NCBI RefSeq assembly: GCF_002887595.1
Contig: NZ_PEBU01000013.1
Location: forward strand, 1 to 64,000
DNA from: Bowmanella denitrificans
Lineage (GTDB): Bacteria > Pseudomonadota > Gammaproteobacteria > Enterobacterales > Alteromonadaceae
Direction of reading: 5' to 3'
DNA: 64,000 nucleotides
Shown: piece after piece, positions 16,265 through 25,199 of the stretch
Position numbering within the stretch: the first letter of the stretch is position 1
Layout of the letters: each line of letters begins with the position of its first letter
Made by a program: the position numbers and the translations under genes
Notes under the pieces: generated by a model
Seen by the model: only the letters and a program-made list of their open reading frames with translations
Databases searched by the model: none
What the model was told of the DNA's origin: nothing

Positions 16265-19162
16265 GTGATAAGAGGCAGTGTAGCCATAGGGCTGTTGTTA
16301 GGGACGCTGCTTTGCCCGGCCAAAACATCAGCCACTCAAACGGCCATAAGTTATGCGCTGACGATCCCTGCCTTACCTTTGGGCGACGCCCTGCGCCAAC
16401 TGGCCGAACAATCCGATTATTCCTTACTGGCATCCAGCGACATTCTGCCCGATATTCAGTCCACACCGCTTAACGGCGAGTACTCGCTGAATGAGGCCTT
16501 GAGCTTGCTGTTGACCGGCAGCGGAGTTAAAGGGCTATTGCAGGACAAGATGATCTTGCTGGTTGCTGAGGCTGCGCGGCCGGATAAAGTTCAGGCCCCG
16601 GCCATGCAAACGACACAAAGCGCCACAAAAGTGCTGGAAACCCTGGTGGTACGTGGTTATCGCGATAGTCTTAGCGCATCCCAGGCAAAAAAGAGGGCCA
16701 GCGCGCTGGTCAGCGATGCGGTGTTTGCCGAAGATATCAGTGATTTCCCTGAGCTGAATTTAGGCGATGCCTTGCAGCGCTTACCCGGTATGGTGGCTGA
16801 GCGCGATAACGGTGAAACCCGCCAATTAGGACTGCGTGGTTTAGGCCCTAACTTTGTGCGGGTGCAGGTCAATGGGGTGGAATCGCTGGCCACCTTTAAC
16901 TCGGTGTTTGATCACAGGGGCTCGGCCGGGCGCACACGTAATTTCGATTTTAATATTTTTGCCGCTGAGTTGTTTCGCTTGATCCAGGTGGATAAAACCT
17001 ATGCCGCCAGTCAGGATGAAGGTGGCATAGCCGGTACCATCGACCTGGTGACGCCCAAACCTTTTGATTATGAACAGGAGCAGGCAACCTTTTCAGTTAA
17101 AGGTGCCTATAACGACCTTTCTCAAGCCTATTCACCGCGTCTTTCTGCGCTTTTTTCCCGCCAATATGCCAACCTCGGTGCGTTGCTGGCTGTGGCATAC
17201 AGCGAAACGGACAGCAGTGAGACCGGCCATCGCGATTGGGGATGGCGGACCTTTTCCCATAAATTGGATGCCTCAATTCCTGCCAACACGCCAAGCCAGC
17301 AGCCCGCTGATTTGGTTGGCCCCACCGTGGCTTCGTACACGCTGGCCAACCGGGTACAGCAGCGACTGGGATTAACCAGTGCCTGGCAGTGGCGTGTCAC
17401 ACCGCTTTGGTCAGTGGATGCTGATCTGTTGTTCGCGCAACTGCAAAGCGTTGATAAGGAATACAATCTGGCCAACCAGGATCCGCAAGGCCTGCTGGCG
17501 CTGCAATCTGATGCCCATAATACCGTGCGATTTGCTGCCTTTGCGCAGGCCGATATTCGCAGCGAAGCAAAATATTCTGTGGTTCAGACCCGCTTTATCA
17601 ATGCCACCTTAAAAAGTCACTATCAAGCCAATGAACGTTGGCAGTGGTCCTGGCTGGGCAGTCTCTCTGAGTCACAATTTAGCAGTCCGGTGCATGACAA
17701 GATTTTCCTGCAAGCGCCACATCAGCCTTTCAGCTTTGACTATGGTGAGGATCGTCGCTTGCCGGTGAATCGCTACGGCGAGGATTTGCGCCGTGCGGAC
17801 ATTTGGCAGTTGCATCGTGCCGATGTACGTGAGGACGAGATCAGAAATCGCTTTTATACCGGCGAACTGAACGGCCAATTGCGCTTGAATCAGCAACTAA
17901 GTTTACAACTGGGCCTGCAATATAAGGATTTTCTCTCTGAAGGCTTTGAGCGCAGGGATGATGTGAGGGGCCTGAACGCTCTGGCATTGCCGTTCGTGGC
18001 CAGTACTCTGGCTCATCCGCAACACCCCCGGTATCAGGTGGCCGATGTCGGACAAAGCTTTGACCTGCTGCTGTCTGAGGGACTGATTGGGCGGGTGTCG
18101 GGCGGCGCATTTTCCCGTGAGTTGGACGAGGCATCCAATCGGCCGGGAACTGCCTTTGACGTGCAAGAGCAAAACACCGCGCTGTTTGCACAACTGGATT
18201 TTAGCTACCGGGATCTGCGCGGCAATCTGGGCCTGCGGTATCTGGATAGCCAGGTGCTAAGCCGCGGCGAAGCGCTGGCTCAGACGCAGGGAGGAAGCTT
18301 TACCCCGGTTTCGTTCAGCAATCACTATCACCAGTGGTTGCCAGCCTTCAACCTTGCCTGGGATTTGAATGACAGCCTGACCTTAAGGTTGGCAGCCGGA
18401 CGCAACCTGTCCCGTCCGGGGTTGAGCGACCTGCGTGCCACCACCGATGTCAGCATTGCCGATAATCGGGTCGATAATGGTAACCCCAATCTGACGCCGT
18501 TTATTGCCACATCCTGGGATCTGGGTGCCGAATATTATTTTGCTGAGCAGAACTTCCTTGGTCTGGTGCTGTATTACAAGGATTTAGACTCCTACATCGT
18601 CAGTCAGACTCGTCTGGTGAGCTTTGACGAGTTAAACCTGCCTGACAGCCTGCTCACTGAAGACCGTCAAGGTCAGCTTTTTGCTTTATCTCAGCCAGTG
18701 AATGGCCAGGGCGGCTTTATTCAAGGGGCGGAGTTGTCCAGCCGTTATGAGTGGACGCCGGGTTTTGGTTTGCTGGCCAATTACACCTACGCCAGCGGAG
18801 ACACGCATTACCAAATCAATGGCCAACAAGTGCGAGCGCCGCTGCTGGCGCTGTCCCGCCATACTTATAACCTGACCTTGTATCTGGAAAACGCGATTGG
18901 CGGTATCAGGCTGTCCACCACCTACAGAGATCGCTATTTTACCCAACCCGACAATATCAATATGTTTAGCGGCGTAAATGCCACGCAATTTGTCGATGCG
19001 GCGGCCTTTTATCGCCTCACCGAGCGACTCAAGCTGAGCTTTGAAGCCTTAAATCTCACCAATGAACCCATCGACCTGTTTGCGTCCCCTGTGGCCAATC
19101 GGCCTTTAGTGCACACCCAATCGGGGCGCACCTTCCAGTTCGGGATAAGCCTCAGCCTGTAA
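16265..19162 (+). CDS. TonB-dependent receptor with N-terminal STN signalling domain
   Basis: A 965-residue outer-membrane receptor starting at GTG 16265. After a signal peptide (ending about TSAT), residues ~30-95 form the STN domain (LPLGDALRQLAEQSDYSLL), the part that talks to FecR. A TonB-box-like LETLVVRG sits near 126, then the plug (FPELNLGDALQRLPGM; LRGLGPNF) and a C-terminal beta-barrel typical of TIGR01782 receptors. The protein ends in FGISLSL, with Leu instead of the usual terminal Phe. It follows the FecR-like gene after 85 bases and is probably in the same operon. Ligand unknown; TIGR01782 relatives import carbohydrates or other large substrates rather than only iron chelates. 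Confidence 0.9.
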   Translation: MIRGSVAIGLLLGTLLCPAKTSATQTAISYALTIPALPLGDALRQLAEQSDYSLLASSDILPDIQSTPLNGEYSLNEALSLLLTGSGVKGLLQDKMILLVAEAARPDKVQAPAMQTTQSATKVLETLVVRGYRDSLSASQAKKRASALVSDAVFAEDISDFPELNLGDALQRLPGMVAERDNGETRQLGLRGLGPNFVRVQVNGVESLATFNSVFDHRGSAGRTRNFDFNIFAAELFRLIQVDKTYAASQDEGGIAGTIDLVTPKPFDYEQEQATFSVKGAYNDLSQAYSPRLSALFSRQYANLGALLAVAYSETDSSETGHRDWGWRTFSHKLDASIPANTPSQQPADLVGPTVASYTLANRVQQRLGLTSAWQWRVTPLWSVDADLLFAQLQSVDKEYNLANQDPQGLLALQSDAHNTVRFAAFAQADIRSEAKYSVVQTRFINATLKSHYQANERWQWSWLGSLSESQFSSPVHDKIFLQAPHQPFSFDYGEDRRLPVNRYGEDLRRADIWQLHRADVREDEIRNRFYTGELNGQLRLNQQLSLQLGLQYKDFLSEGFERRDDVRGLNALALPFVASTLAHPQHPRYQVADVGQSFDLLLSEGLIGRVSGGAFSRELDEASNRPGTAFDVQEQNTALFAQLDFSYRDLRGNLGLRYLDSQVLSRGEALAQTQGGSFTPVSFSNHYHQWLPAFNLAWDLNDSLTLRLAAGRNLSRPGLSDLRATTDVSIADNRVDNGNPNLTPFIATSWDLGAEYYFAEQNFLGLVLYYKDLDSYIVSQTRLVSFDELNLPDSLLTEDRQGQLFALSQPVNGQGGFIQGAELSSRYEWTPGFGLLANYTYASGDTHYQINGQQVRAPLLALSRHTYNLTLYLENAIGGIRLSTTYRDRYFTQPDNINMFSGVNATQFVDAAAFYRLTERLKLSFEALNLTNEPIDLFASPVANRPLVHTQSGRTFQFGISLSL

Positions 19163-19238
19163 AGGTCGCCGGGCCGTGTTGGTGGGGTGTCAGCAGATCT
19201 TTAATTTATGAAACTTTTATGAAGATACGCCTTTTACT

Positions 19239-19265
19239 GAAAAGCGGGTAAGGGTCGTTTGTCTT
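19239..19265 (+). promoter_or_regulatory. second ECF-sigma-like promoter, GAAAAG-N16-GTCTT
   Basis: GAAAAG (19239-19244) and GTCTT (19261-19265) are separated by 16 bases, as in the motif before the sigma gene, and share TTTGTCTTGT at the -10. The start codon lies 73 bases downstream. This makes the second receptor the likely main target of the local sigma factor and places transcription start after 19265, ruling out the longer GTG-initiated frame at 19266. Confidence 0.65.
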
Positions 19266-19337
19266 GTGGCTGATGCATCAACAAGGCCGCATAACAGCGC
19301 CATTTACCACAAGAGCCGTTATTTTGAGGAACCCGCT

Positions 19338-22019
19338 ATGAACTCCCGTATCCGTATTCACAAAGTTGCCATTGGTGTGGCCAGTGCTTTAACCCTGTCG
19401 GCACAGGTTATGGCTGAGCAGGCCCCAGCTGGTGCTAACGCGATTGAACAGATTGTCGTAAAAGGCTATCGCTCCAGCCTTAAAGAGAGTGCGGCCATGA
19501 AACAGCAGGCCGACACTGTTACCGAAACGATTCTGGCTGAGGATATCGCCAATTTCCCCGATTTAAACCTGGCCGAATCGCTGCAGCGCATCTCCGGTGT
19601 CATCATTTCCCGCGACTCGGGTGAAGGCCGTCAAATTTCCTTACGGGGTCTTGGTCCTAACTTTACCCGTACCCGGGTTAATGGCCTGGAAGCGCTGTTT
19701 ACCACAGACTCAGGCATTGACCAGCGCGGTAGCGCATCGCGCACCCGCGACTTTGATTTCAGTGTGTTTGCCTCGGAACTGTTTAACCGCATCGATGTGC
19801 ATAAGTCCTATGATGCCAGCCTGGACGAAGGGGGACTGGCCGGCACGGTTGACCTGCATACCGCCCGTCCTTTTGACTATGCGGGGTTTCGCGGTGCGGT
19901 GTCGACCAAAGCCATTTACAATGACTTAAATAGCAGCACCGGCCCCCGTTTTGCGGGTCTGCTGTCCAATACCTGGGGCGACTTCGGTGCGTTAGTGTCG
20001 GTGGCCTATTCCCAGGTGGAAACCATCGAAAAGGGCTACCATGTCTGGTCCTGGCGTCAGGCCAATTTTGGCGCCGACAACGTCGCCTCCTCAGTGGATA
20101 ATGCGGTCGCCGAGCGCTTAATCAATGCCAGCGGCGCTGACCGGGTATTTGTGCCCAGGGCCAATAATATTGCCTCCTGGCATAACGACCGGGAACGTTT
20201 AGGCATTACCGCGTCCCTGCAATGGCAACCATCAGCAACAACCAAATGGTCACTGGATGGCCTGTATGGCAAATTGTCAAATGACCGCATTGAGAACCAG
20301 CTCTCCACCGCGGGTACGAATGCCTTTACCGGCGATGTGAATGCGGGCCAGCTGCTGGTTGATGGCGCTATTGTCGGTGATGATTTGATGTATGCCTCGT
20401 TTGAAAACCTGGATTTGCGCACCGAGTCTAAGGTCAGTTATGGGGAGACCGCTTTCTATCAGCTGTCTTTGCTGGGCGAGTTCGACCTGACCGACCATCT
20501 GCGGGCGACCTTATTACTGGGTACGTCTGATTCGGATTTCGACCAGCCCATTCACGACAAAGTGTTTGCCGAGGCTGAAGGTCATGCCTTCTCGGTTGAC
20601 TGGCGTAACGCTGCTCACGGGCAAAATACCTATGACTTTGATATTACCGATGCCAGCCAGTGGTCATTAATGCGCACCGACGTGCGTGAAGATCGTATTG
20701 AAAATGGCTATGACATAGCGCAAACCGACTGGAGCTGGGCGTTTGACAACAGCGAGTCACTGGACTTCGGTTTGCAGTTTAAACAGTACCAGTCTTCTGG
20801 CTATGAACGGCGTAACCGGGTGGACTGGGAAAACGATCCTACCGCGCCCGAGGCGGTATTTCAGCTAACCGAAATCCCTATTCTGCGCCCTTATGCCATT
20901 GCCAATAACCAGGCGACCTTTGAGCGGGTGGAAGCAACCGGACGCATTTCCCGTGACCTGGACGCCTCTTTTAACCGCCCCGGTACGGTATATCAACTGG
21001 CCGAAGACACTTTGGCGGTTTATGCCAAGTACAACTTCTTCCGCGAGTTAGCCGGTATGGATGTACGCGGTAATATCGGTGTGCGCTGGTACGAAACGGA
21101 CCAAACCTCAAGTGGAGAAGTGAATACCGGTGAGGGATTAGAGTATGTGACGTTCAACAAATCCTATGACGACTTTCTGCCCAGCCTGAATATCGCCATG
21201 GACCTGAGCGATGAGTGGGTGCTGCGCTTTGGTGCCAACCGCAATATTTCCCGCCCGGCTTTGAATCAATTGCGTGCAGCCGGTCAGGTAGGGGTAGCCG
21301 ATACGCGTATTGCCGCTGGTAACCCTAATTTACAGCGCTTTGTGGCCGACTCGTTCGACAGCTCGCTGGAATACTACAGCGAGGATCTGCGTTTTGCGCT
21401 GGGCGTTTTTTATAAGGATATGGACTCCTTTATCGTCGAGCAGTCGGTGACCATGCCCTATGCACAAACCGGTTATCCCTTGGCGTTTTTGGAATTTGAT
21501 CCCAGGGTGAATGCGCAAACCGAGTTCACTGTGAATCAGCCGATTAACGGCGATGGCGCCACTGTCCATGGTGTGGAGCTGGCCTTGCAGGCGGATATGA
21601 CCTTTTTGCCCGGTGCCTGGCAAAACCTTGGTTTTGCCGCCAACCTGACCCTGGCCGATGGTGAAACCACCCTGTTTAACGAAGGTCAGGCCTTTGAGGT
21701 CACGCCACCGGGTTTATCGGAATTGGCTTATAACATCACGGTGTATTACGAGACGGATATCTGGGGCGTGCGCTTGTCCCATGCTTACCGGGACGATTTT
21801 ATTGCCGGTGAAGGTGAAAGCCAGAACGTGGTGGAAGGCTATGACGACACCAGTTTCCTGGATTTCAAAGCCTTTTATAACCTGTCTGAGGCGTTGCAGT
21901 TGACGGTAGAAGGCAACAACCTTACCGATGAGCGTATTCGTCAGTTCCAGGATAATCGCACCCAGTCGTACACCACCAGTGGCCGCAACTTTATTGTGGG
22001 CATGTCTTATAAGTTCTAA
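19338..22019 (+). CDS. TonB-dependent receptor (TIGR01782-like), no STN domain
   Basis: From ATG 19338 the protein has 893 residues; GAGGAA sits eight bases ahead. A signal peptide ends at QVMA. EQIVVKGYR (about 40-48) is the TonB-box region, and the plug carries FPDLNLAESLQRISGV and ISLRGLGPNF. The barrel ends VGMSYKF with the canonical terminal Phe. It shares the plug, the GYRxSL start and many barrel segments with the receptor just upstream, so the two are paralogues that may recognise related ligands; only the upstream one has the signalling domain. Its own ECF-type promoter suggests strong induction once the signalling receptor is occupied. Confidence 0.9.
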   Translation: MNSRIRIHKVAIGVASALTLSAQVMAEQAPAGANAIEQIVVKGYRSSLKESAAMKQQADTVTETILAEDIANFPDLNLAESLQRISGVIISRDSGEGRQISLRGLGPNFTRTRVNGLEALFTTDSGIDQRGSASRTRDFDFSVFASELFNRIDVHKSYDASLDEGGLAGTVDLHTARPFDYAGFRGAVSTKAIYNDLNSSTGPRFAGLLSNTWGDFGALVSVAYSQVETIEKGYHVWSWRQANFGADNVASSVDNAVAERLINASGADRVFVPRANNIASWHNDRERLGITASLQWQPSATTKWSLDGLYGKLSNDRIENQLSTAGTNAFTGDVNAGQLLVDGAIVGDDLMYASFENLDLRTESKVSYGETAFYQLSLLGEFDLTDHLRATLLLGTSDSDFDQPIHDKVFAEAEGHAFSVDWRNAAHGQNTYDFDITDASQWSLMRTDVREDRIENGYDIAQTDWSWAFDNSESLDFGLQFKQYQSSGYERRNRVDWENDPTAPEAVFQLTEIPILRPYAIANNQATFERVEATGRISRDLDASFNRPGTVYQLAEDTLAVYAKYNFFRELAGMDVRGNIGVRWYETDQTSSGEVNTGEGLEYVTFNKSYDDFLPSLNIAMDLSDEWVLRFGANRNISRPALNQLRAAGQVGVADTRIAAGNPNLQRFVADSFDSSLEYYSEDLRFALGVFYKDMDSFIVEQSVTMPYAQTGYPLAFLEFDPRVNAQTEFTVNQPINGDGATVHGVELALQADMTFLPGAWQNLGFAANLTLADGETTLFNEGQAFEVTPPGLSELAYNITVYYETDIWGVRLSHAYRDDFIAGEGESQNVVEGYDDTSFLDFKAFYNLSEALQLTVEGNNLTDERIRQFQDNRTQSYTTSGRNFIVGMSYKF

Positions 22020-22040
22020 GGACTGTCGCTGCTGATCTGA

Positions 22041-22066
22041 AACGCCCTGGCTTTGCCCGGGGCGTT
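22041..22066. terminator. GC-rich hairpin after receptor gene
   Basis: AACGCCC (22041-22047) pairs with GGGCGTT (22060-22066) 21 bases after the receptor stop. The T-tract expected after the hairpin is missing; the repeat element beginning at 22068 starts exactly there, so the element may have landed in the terminator. Confidence 0.5.
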
Positions 22067-22067
22067 A

Positions 22068-22263
22068 GAGCCTGTTGACCTTCTGGGTATAGATTTTGTT
22101 CATATCCAGTCCCTTCTAATCACAACGCCGGGCTGCAGGCCTAGTGGGCCCTTTCTACGGCGTTATTACTCACTCATGTAGAATCACTACACCACGTTCG
22201 CTCTGCCTTGTATAAATGGCCCACAAACTGCTGCAAAATCATACTCAAAAGGTCAACACGCTC
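22068..22263. mobile_element. MITE-like element with ~30-bp terminal inverted repeats, TA-flanked
   Basis: GAGCCTGTTGACCTT at 22068-22082 is mirrored by AAGGTCAACACGCTC at 22249-22263 (14 of 15 match), and similarity continues inward to about 30 bases with a few mismatches. The inside has further dyads (AACGCCG with CGGCGTT; TGGGCC with GGCCCA), so the whole ~196 bases can fold. TA lies just outside both ends, the target duplication expected for IS630/Tc1-type mobilisation. It encodes no transposase. Mobilisation by an IS630-family enzyme is inference. Confidence 0.6.
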
Positions 22264-22390
22264 TATTTGCCTATCGCAAAGTGATGTCAAGCTGACAGCA
22301 TAAGTATTGCTTACCTGACACTTAAGATTTAAGCGTTGGTTTTGTAAACCGCCTGTTGCTAGATTCTCGCTCCCTAATCAGGAGTGACTT

Positions 22391-23884
22391 ATGTTGAAAG
22401 CTGTTGCCTTAAGTGCCTTGTTGTTTTCCCCTGTGTTGTTGGCTAAGACACCGGGCGAATTGGCACAATCTGCCGCCGAATATGCGGTGCAAACCTATGA
22501 ACAAGCCATGATAGACAGCCTTGCCAGTCTGGTCAGGCATAATACCGTAGCAGTGGAGGGTATACCCTCACCCGATAATCCTGTACACAGGGCGTTTAAA
22601 CAGGATCTGATCGGCCAGGCGGCTGCATTGGGCCTGGATTATCAGGATTATGGCTATGTGGTGGTGATTGGATTGGGGCAAGGCCCGGAAAAAATTGGCT
22701 TGATCACCCACGGTGATGTACAGCCAGTCAATCCTGATAAGTGGGCGAAATCCCCGTTTGAACTGGATATGACCAGTGAGCCGGGTAAATTGCTTGGTCG
22801 GGGAACCGAAGACGATAAAGGGCCAATCTCTACGGCTCTATTTGCCATGAAAGCCATTAAGGACAAGCAGATTTCCCTGCGCAAACGGATTGAACTTTAT
22901 GTCTATATGGCCGAGGAATCAGACTGGGGACCACTACAGGAATTTATTAAAACCCATACACTGCCTGAGCTGAATATCACTATCGATACACAATATCCGG
23001 TGGTAACAGCAGAAAAAGGTTTTGGCATTCTCAGCATGACATTCCCCAACCGGGCTTTGAATACCACACAGCCCTATATTAAGCACTTTGAAGGTGGCTT
23101 TTTTGCCAGCCAGATCCCTGAAGATGCTAAAGCGGTGATTGCGAACGCATCCAAAGCCTTGTTGGAAGGTATAAAGCAAAAGACAGCTGCCCAGCAGGGC
23201 ATGCAGTACGACTATGATTGGCGTGATAACAACTTGATTGTGACTGCCTTGGGCAAGTCTGCCCACTCATCCAAACCGGAAAATGGGGTCAATGCTATTG
23301 CTCATCTGGCCGATGCCTTGTCATCACAGCACTGGCCTTCCAATGCGGCAGGTTCGCTGGTGAATTTTATCAATGACCAATTAGGTACTGGCCTGTATGG
23401 CCAGCAGTTTGGCAGTATTGCCTATGCCGACGACTTTATGGGGCCTATGACGGTATCGCCTACCGTACTGAAACAAGTGGATAAGGGCATACAACTGAGC
23501 ATCAATATCCGCCGCCCAAAAGGCAAAAGTGCTCAGCAACTGGAACAGGAAATCGATTCGGCTCTGGATAGCTGGCAGAAGCGCAGTGCTGTCCGGTTGG
23601 AAGGTCGCCACTACCGAATTGACGATCCTTTTGTTCTGACTGATGCGCCGCATGTAGAAAAATTACTGGGGGTATTCTCGCATTATTCGGGTATAGAGGA
23701 TGCCCAACCGGTGTCCATCGGCGGCGCCAGCAACTCCAGATTGTTCCCCAATGCGGTGGGCTTCGGCCCCGCCATGCCCGGTAAGGAGTACACCGGGCAT
23801 TCAGAACATGAATTTATCACCCGGGAGCAATTTGTACTGAACCTTAGAATGTACACGGCAGCATTGGTGGAACTGGCTAATTAA
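22391..23884 (+). CDS. secreted M20-family dipeptidase (PepV-like)
   Basis: A 497-residue metallopeptidase with a short signal peptide (MLKAVALSALLFSPVLLA). Zinc ligands and the catalytic acid are visible: THGDVQP (His107, Asp109), GRGTEDDKG (Asp141), the Glu pair in AEESDWG (Glu175/176), and a C-terminal SEHEFI with His. The residues follow PepV/carnosinase-like M20 enzymes, which cleave dipeptides. GGAG lies before the ATG. It stands alone between the receptor cassette and a convergent cytochrome gene, so it may serve peptide use generally. Confidence 0.8.
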   Translation: MLKAVALSALLFSPVLLAKTPGELAQSAAEYAVQTYEQAMIDSLASLVRHNTVAVEGIPSPDNPVHRAFKQDLIGQAAALGLDYQDYGYVVVIGLGQGPEKIGLITHGDVQPVNPDKWAKSPFELDMTSEPGKLLGRGTEDDKGPISTALFAMKAIKDKQISLRKRIELYVYMAEESDWGPLQEFIKTHTLPELNITIDTQYPVVTAEKGFGILSMTFPNRALNTTQPYIKHFEGGFFASQIPEDAKAVIANASKALLEGIKQKTAAQQGMQYDYDWRDNNLIVTALGKSAHSSKPENGVNAIAHLADALSSQHWPSNAAGSLVNFINDQLGTGLYGQQFGSIAYADDFMGPMTVSPTVLKQVDKGIQLSINIRRPKGKSAQQLEQEIDSALDSWQKRSAVRLEGRHYRIDDPFVLTDAPHVEKLLGVFSHYSGIEDAQPVSIGGASNSRLFPNAVGFGPAMPGKEYTGHSEHEFITREQFVLNLRMYTAALVELAN

Positions 23885-23890
23885 TTCACA

Positions 23891-23919
23891 ATGCTGCGAC
23901 GCTTAATGCGTTGCAGCAT
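23891..23919. terminator. 12-bp hairpin shared by convergent genes
   Basis: ATGCTGCGACGC (23891-23902) pairs with GCGTTGCAGCAT (23908-23919) with a single G-U wobble and a TTAAT loop. The stop codon of the minus-strand cytochrome gene lies in the loop. It is placed between two convergent genes and should stop transcription from both, although there is no long T-run. Confidence 0.55.
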
Positions 23920-25003
23920 CCGCCTCATCAATAATGCCATCTGCCCGGGTCACCGGGTAGCCCAGATTCATCCAGCCAAAAATGCCTTCCCAGAGGACGG
24001 CGGTTTTGCTGTAGCCTTTGTCGCGCAATTGCCGGATCACATGCTCGGTGGCGGCTCTGGGGCAGGAGCAGTAACCGACAATTTGCACATCTTTGGGCAG
24101 GCCGGCCAGTTTGTCATCCAGATCGCTGTAATAAGGGAAAGGGATGGCCCCTTCAATATGGGCACGCTGCCAGACCGATGGCACCCGGGTATCCAGCAGA
24201 ATCATGCGTTTTTTGTCTTGCAGCGCCTGGTGTAAATCAGCAGACGACACATACATGTCGTCTGTCAGGGTAAATTGTGGGTCAGCACCTTGTGGATTCA
24301 CTATATATTGATCCGGCGTCGGCAATGCGCGCAGCGGCACGCTGTTCTGACTCTGATGACGGGCTTTGCTACGCAAAAACGCGGTGACATTATCAATATC
24401 CCGGTCGGACAAAATGCCGTAAAAGGACTTCATCGGCGTACCATCACGACCATTGACAATGGCGTAGCGAATAAACTCATCCTTGTTGTGTGCCAGTGCC
24501 GACGGATTAGCCAGCGCCGGGGCGTTGACTCCTTCGCCTTGCTCGCCATGGCAACTGGTACAATGCTGTTTAAACACCGCTTCACCTTTGCTGATATCCC
24601 CTGCAACCGGGTTTTCACTTAACCTGACCCGCTCGGCGCCGGATTGCCAGAACAGCCAGTAGGTGAGATCCCAGACTTCATCCAGATCCATGGGGCCGCC
24701 CACTTCGTCCAGATAACCTGCCATGGCCGTACCTTCGCGCCCATATGACAAAGGGCGCAAAATCGCATGCGGCACCCCGGATTCAAATAAGCTCTTGCTG
24801 CGCAATGAAGGCGCATGGTCATTGGCATAGCCTTGTCGGTCAGCACCGTGGCACAGCGAGCAGTATTTCTGGTAGTTAGCCTCGGCTTTTGCACTTTGTA
24901 ATGCGTTGAGCCGACGCGGCGGCTCCTGTTTTTCATAGACGGGTTTAGCAGCCAGACTACTGGCAAAAGTGAGAGAAGCCAGAATGGCTAAGATACGTTT
25001 CAT
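23903..25003 (-). CDS. diheme cytochrome c - rhodanese fusion, periplasmic
   Basis: A 366-residue secreted protein (signal peptide MKRILAILASLTFASSLAA). Two class-I cytochrome c domains follow, with heme motifs CSLCH at 48-52 and CTSCH at 148-152, and methionine-containing segments (GTAMAGYLDEV; GTPMKSFYGIL) as likely sixth ligands. Residues about 250-355 form a rhodanese domain with the catalytic-loop cysteine Cys312 in YCSCPRAATE and the GIFGWMNLGYPV end. The joining of electron-carrier hemes to a persulfide-handling domain suggests periplasmic sulfur oxidation or thiosulfate/polysulfide handling; that role is inference. AGGACC precedes the ATG. No other sulfur genes are near. Confidence 0.85.
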   Translation of the reverse strand: MKRILAILASLTFASSLAAKPVYEKQEPPRRLNALQSAKAEANYQKYCSLCHGADRQGYANDHAPSLRSKSLFESGVPHAILRPLSYGREGTAMAGYLDEVGGPMDLDEVWDLTYWLFWQSGAERVRLSENPVAGDISKGEAVFKQHCTSCHGEQGEGVNAPALANPSALAHNKDEFIRYAIVNGRDGTPMKSFYGILSDRDIDNVTAFLRSKARHQSQNSVPLRALPTPDQYIVNPQGADPQFTLTDDMYVSSADLHQALQDKKRMILLDTRVPSVWQRAHIEGAIPFPYYSDLDDKLAGLPKDVQIVGYCSCPRAATEHVIRQLRDKGYSKTAVLWEGIFGWMNLGYPVTRADGIIDEADAATH

Positions 25004-25199
25004 TTTGGTCCTGGGGCTTTGTTGCCTGAATACTCAAACTTTACCGGTTTTTAACAACATTACTCAATCTGTGTGGCCAATAGCGGCTTTTTGTCGTTAA
25101 GCGGGTTTTCAACATGCGGTGATACAAAATTTGAACAATTTCTGGCTGGTCAGCTGTATGTATGAAAGATATCTTATTGCAATACTAAGGGAATTGACC

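Noticed and set aside
19266-19337. GTG-initiated extension of the second receptor
   Set aside because: It starts at the -10 of the ECF promoter, has no signal peptide, and a good GAGGAA-preceded ATG lies at 19338.
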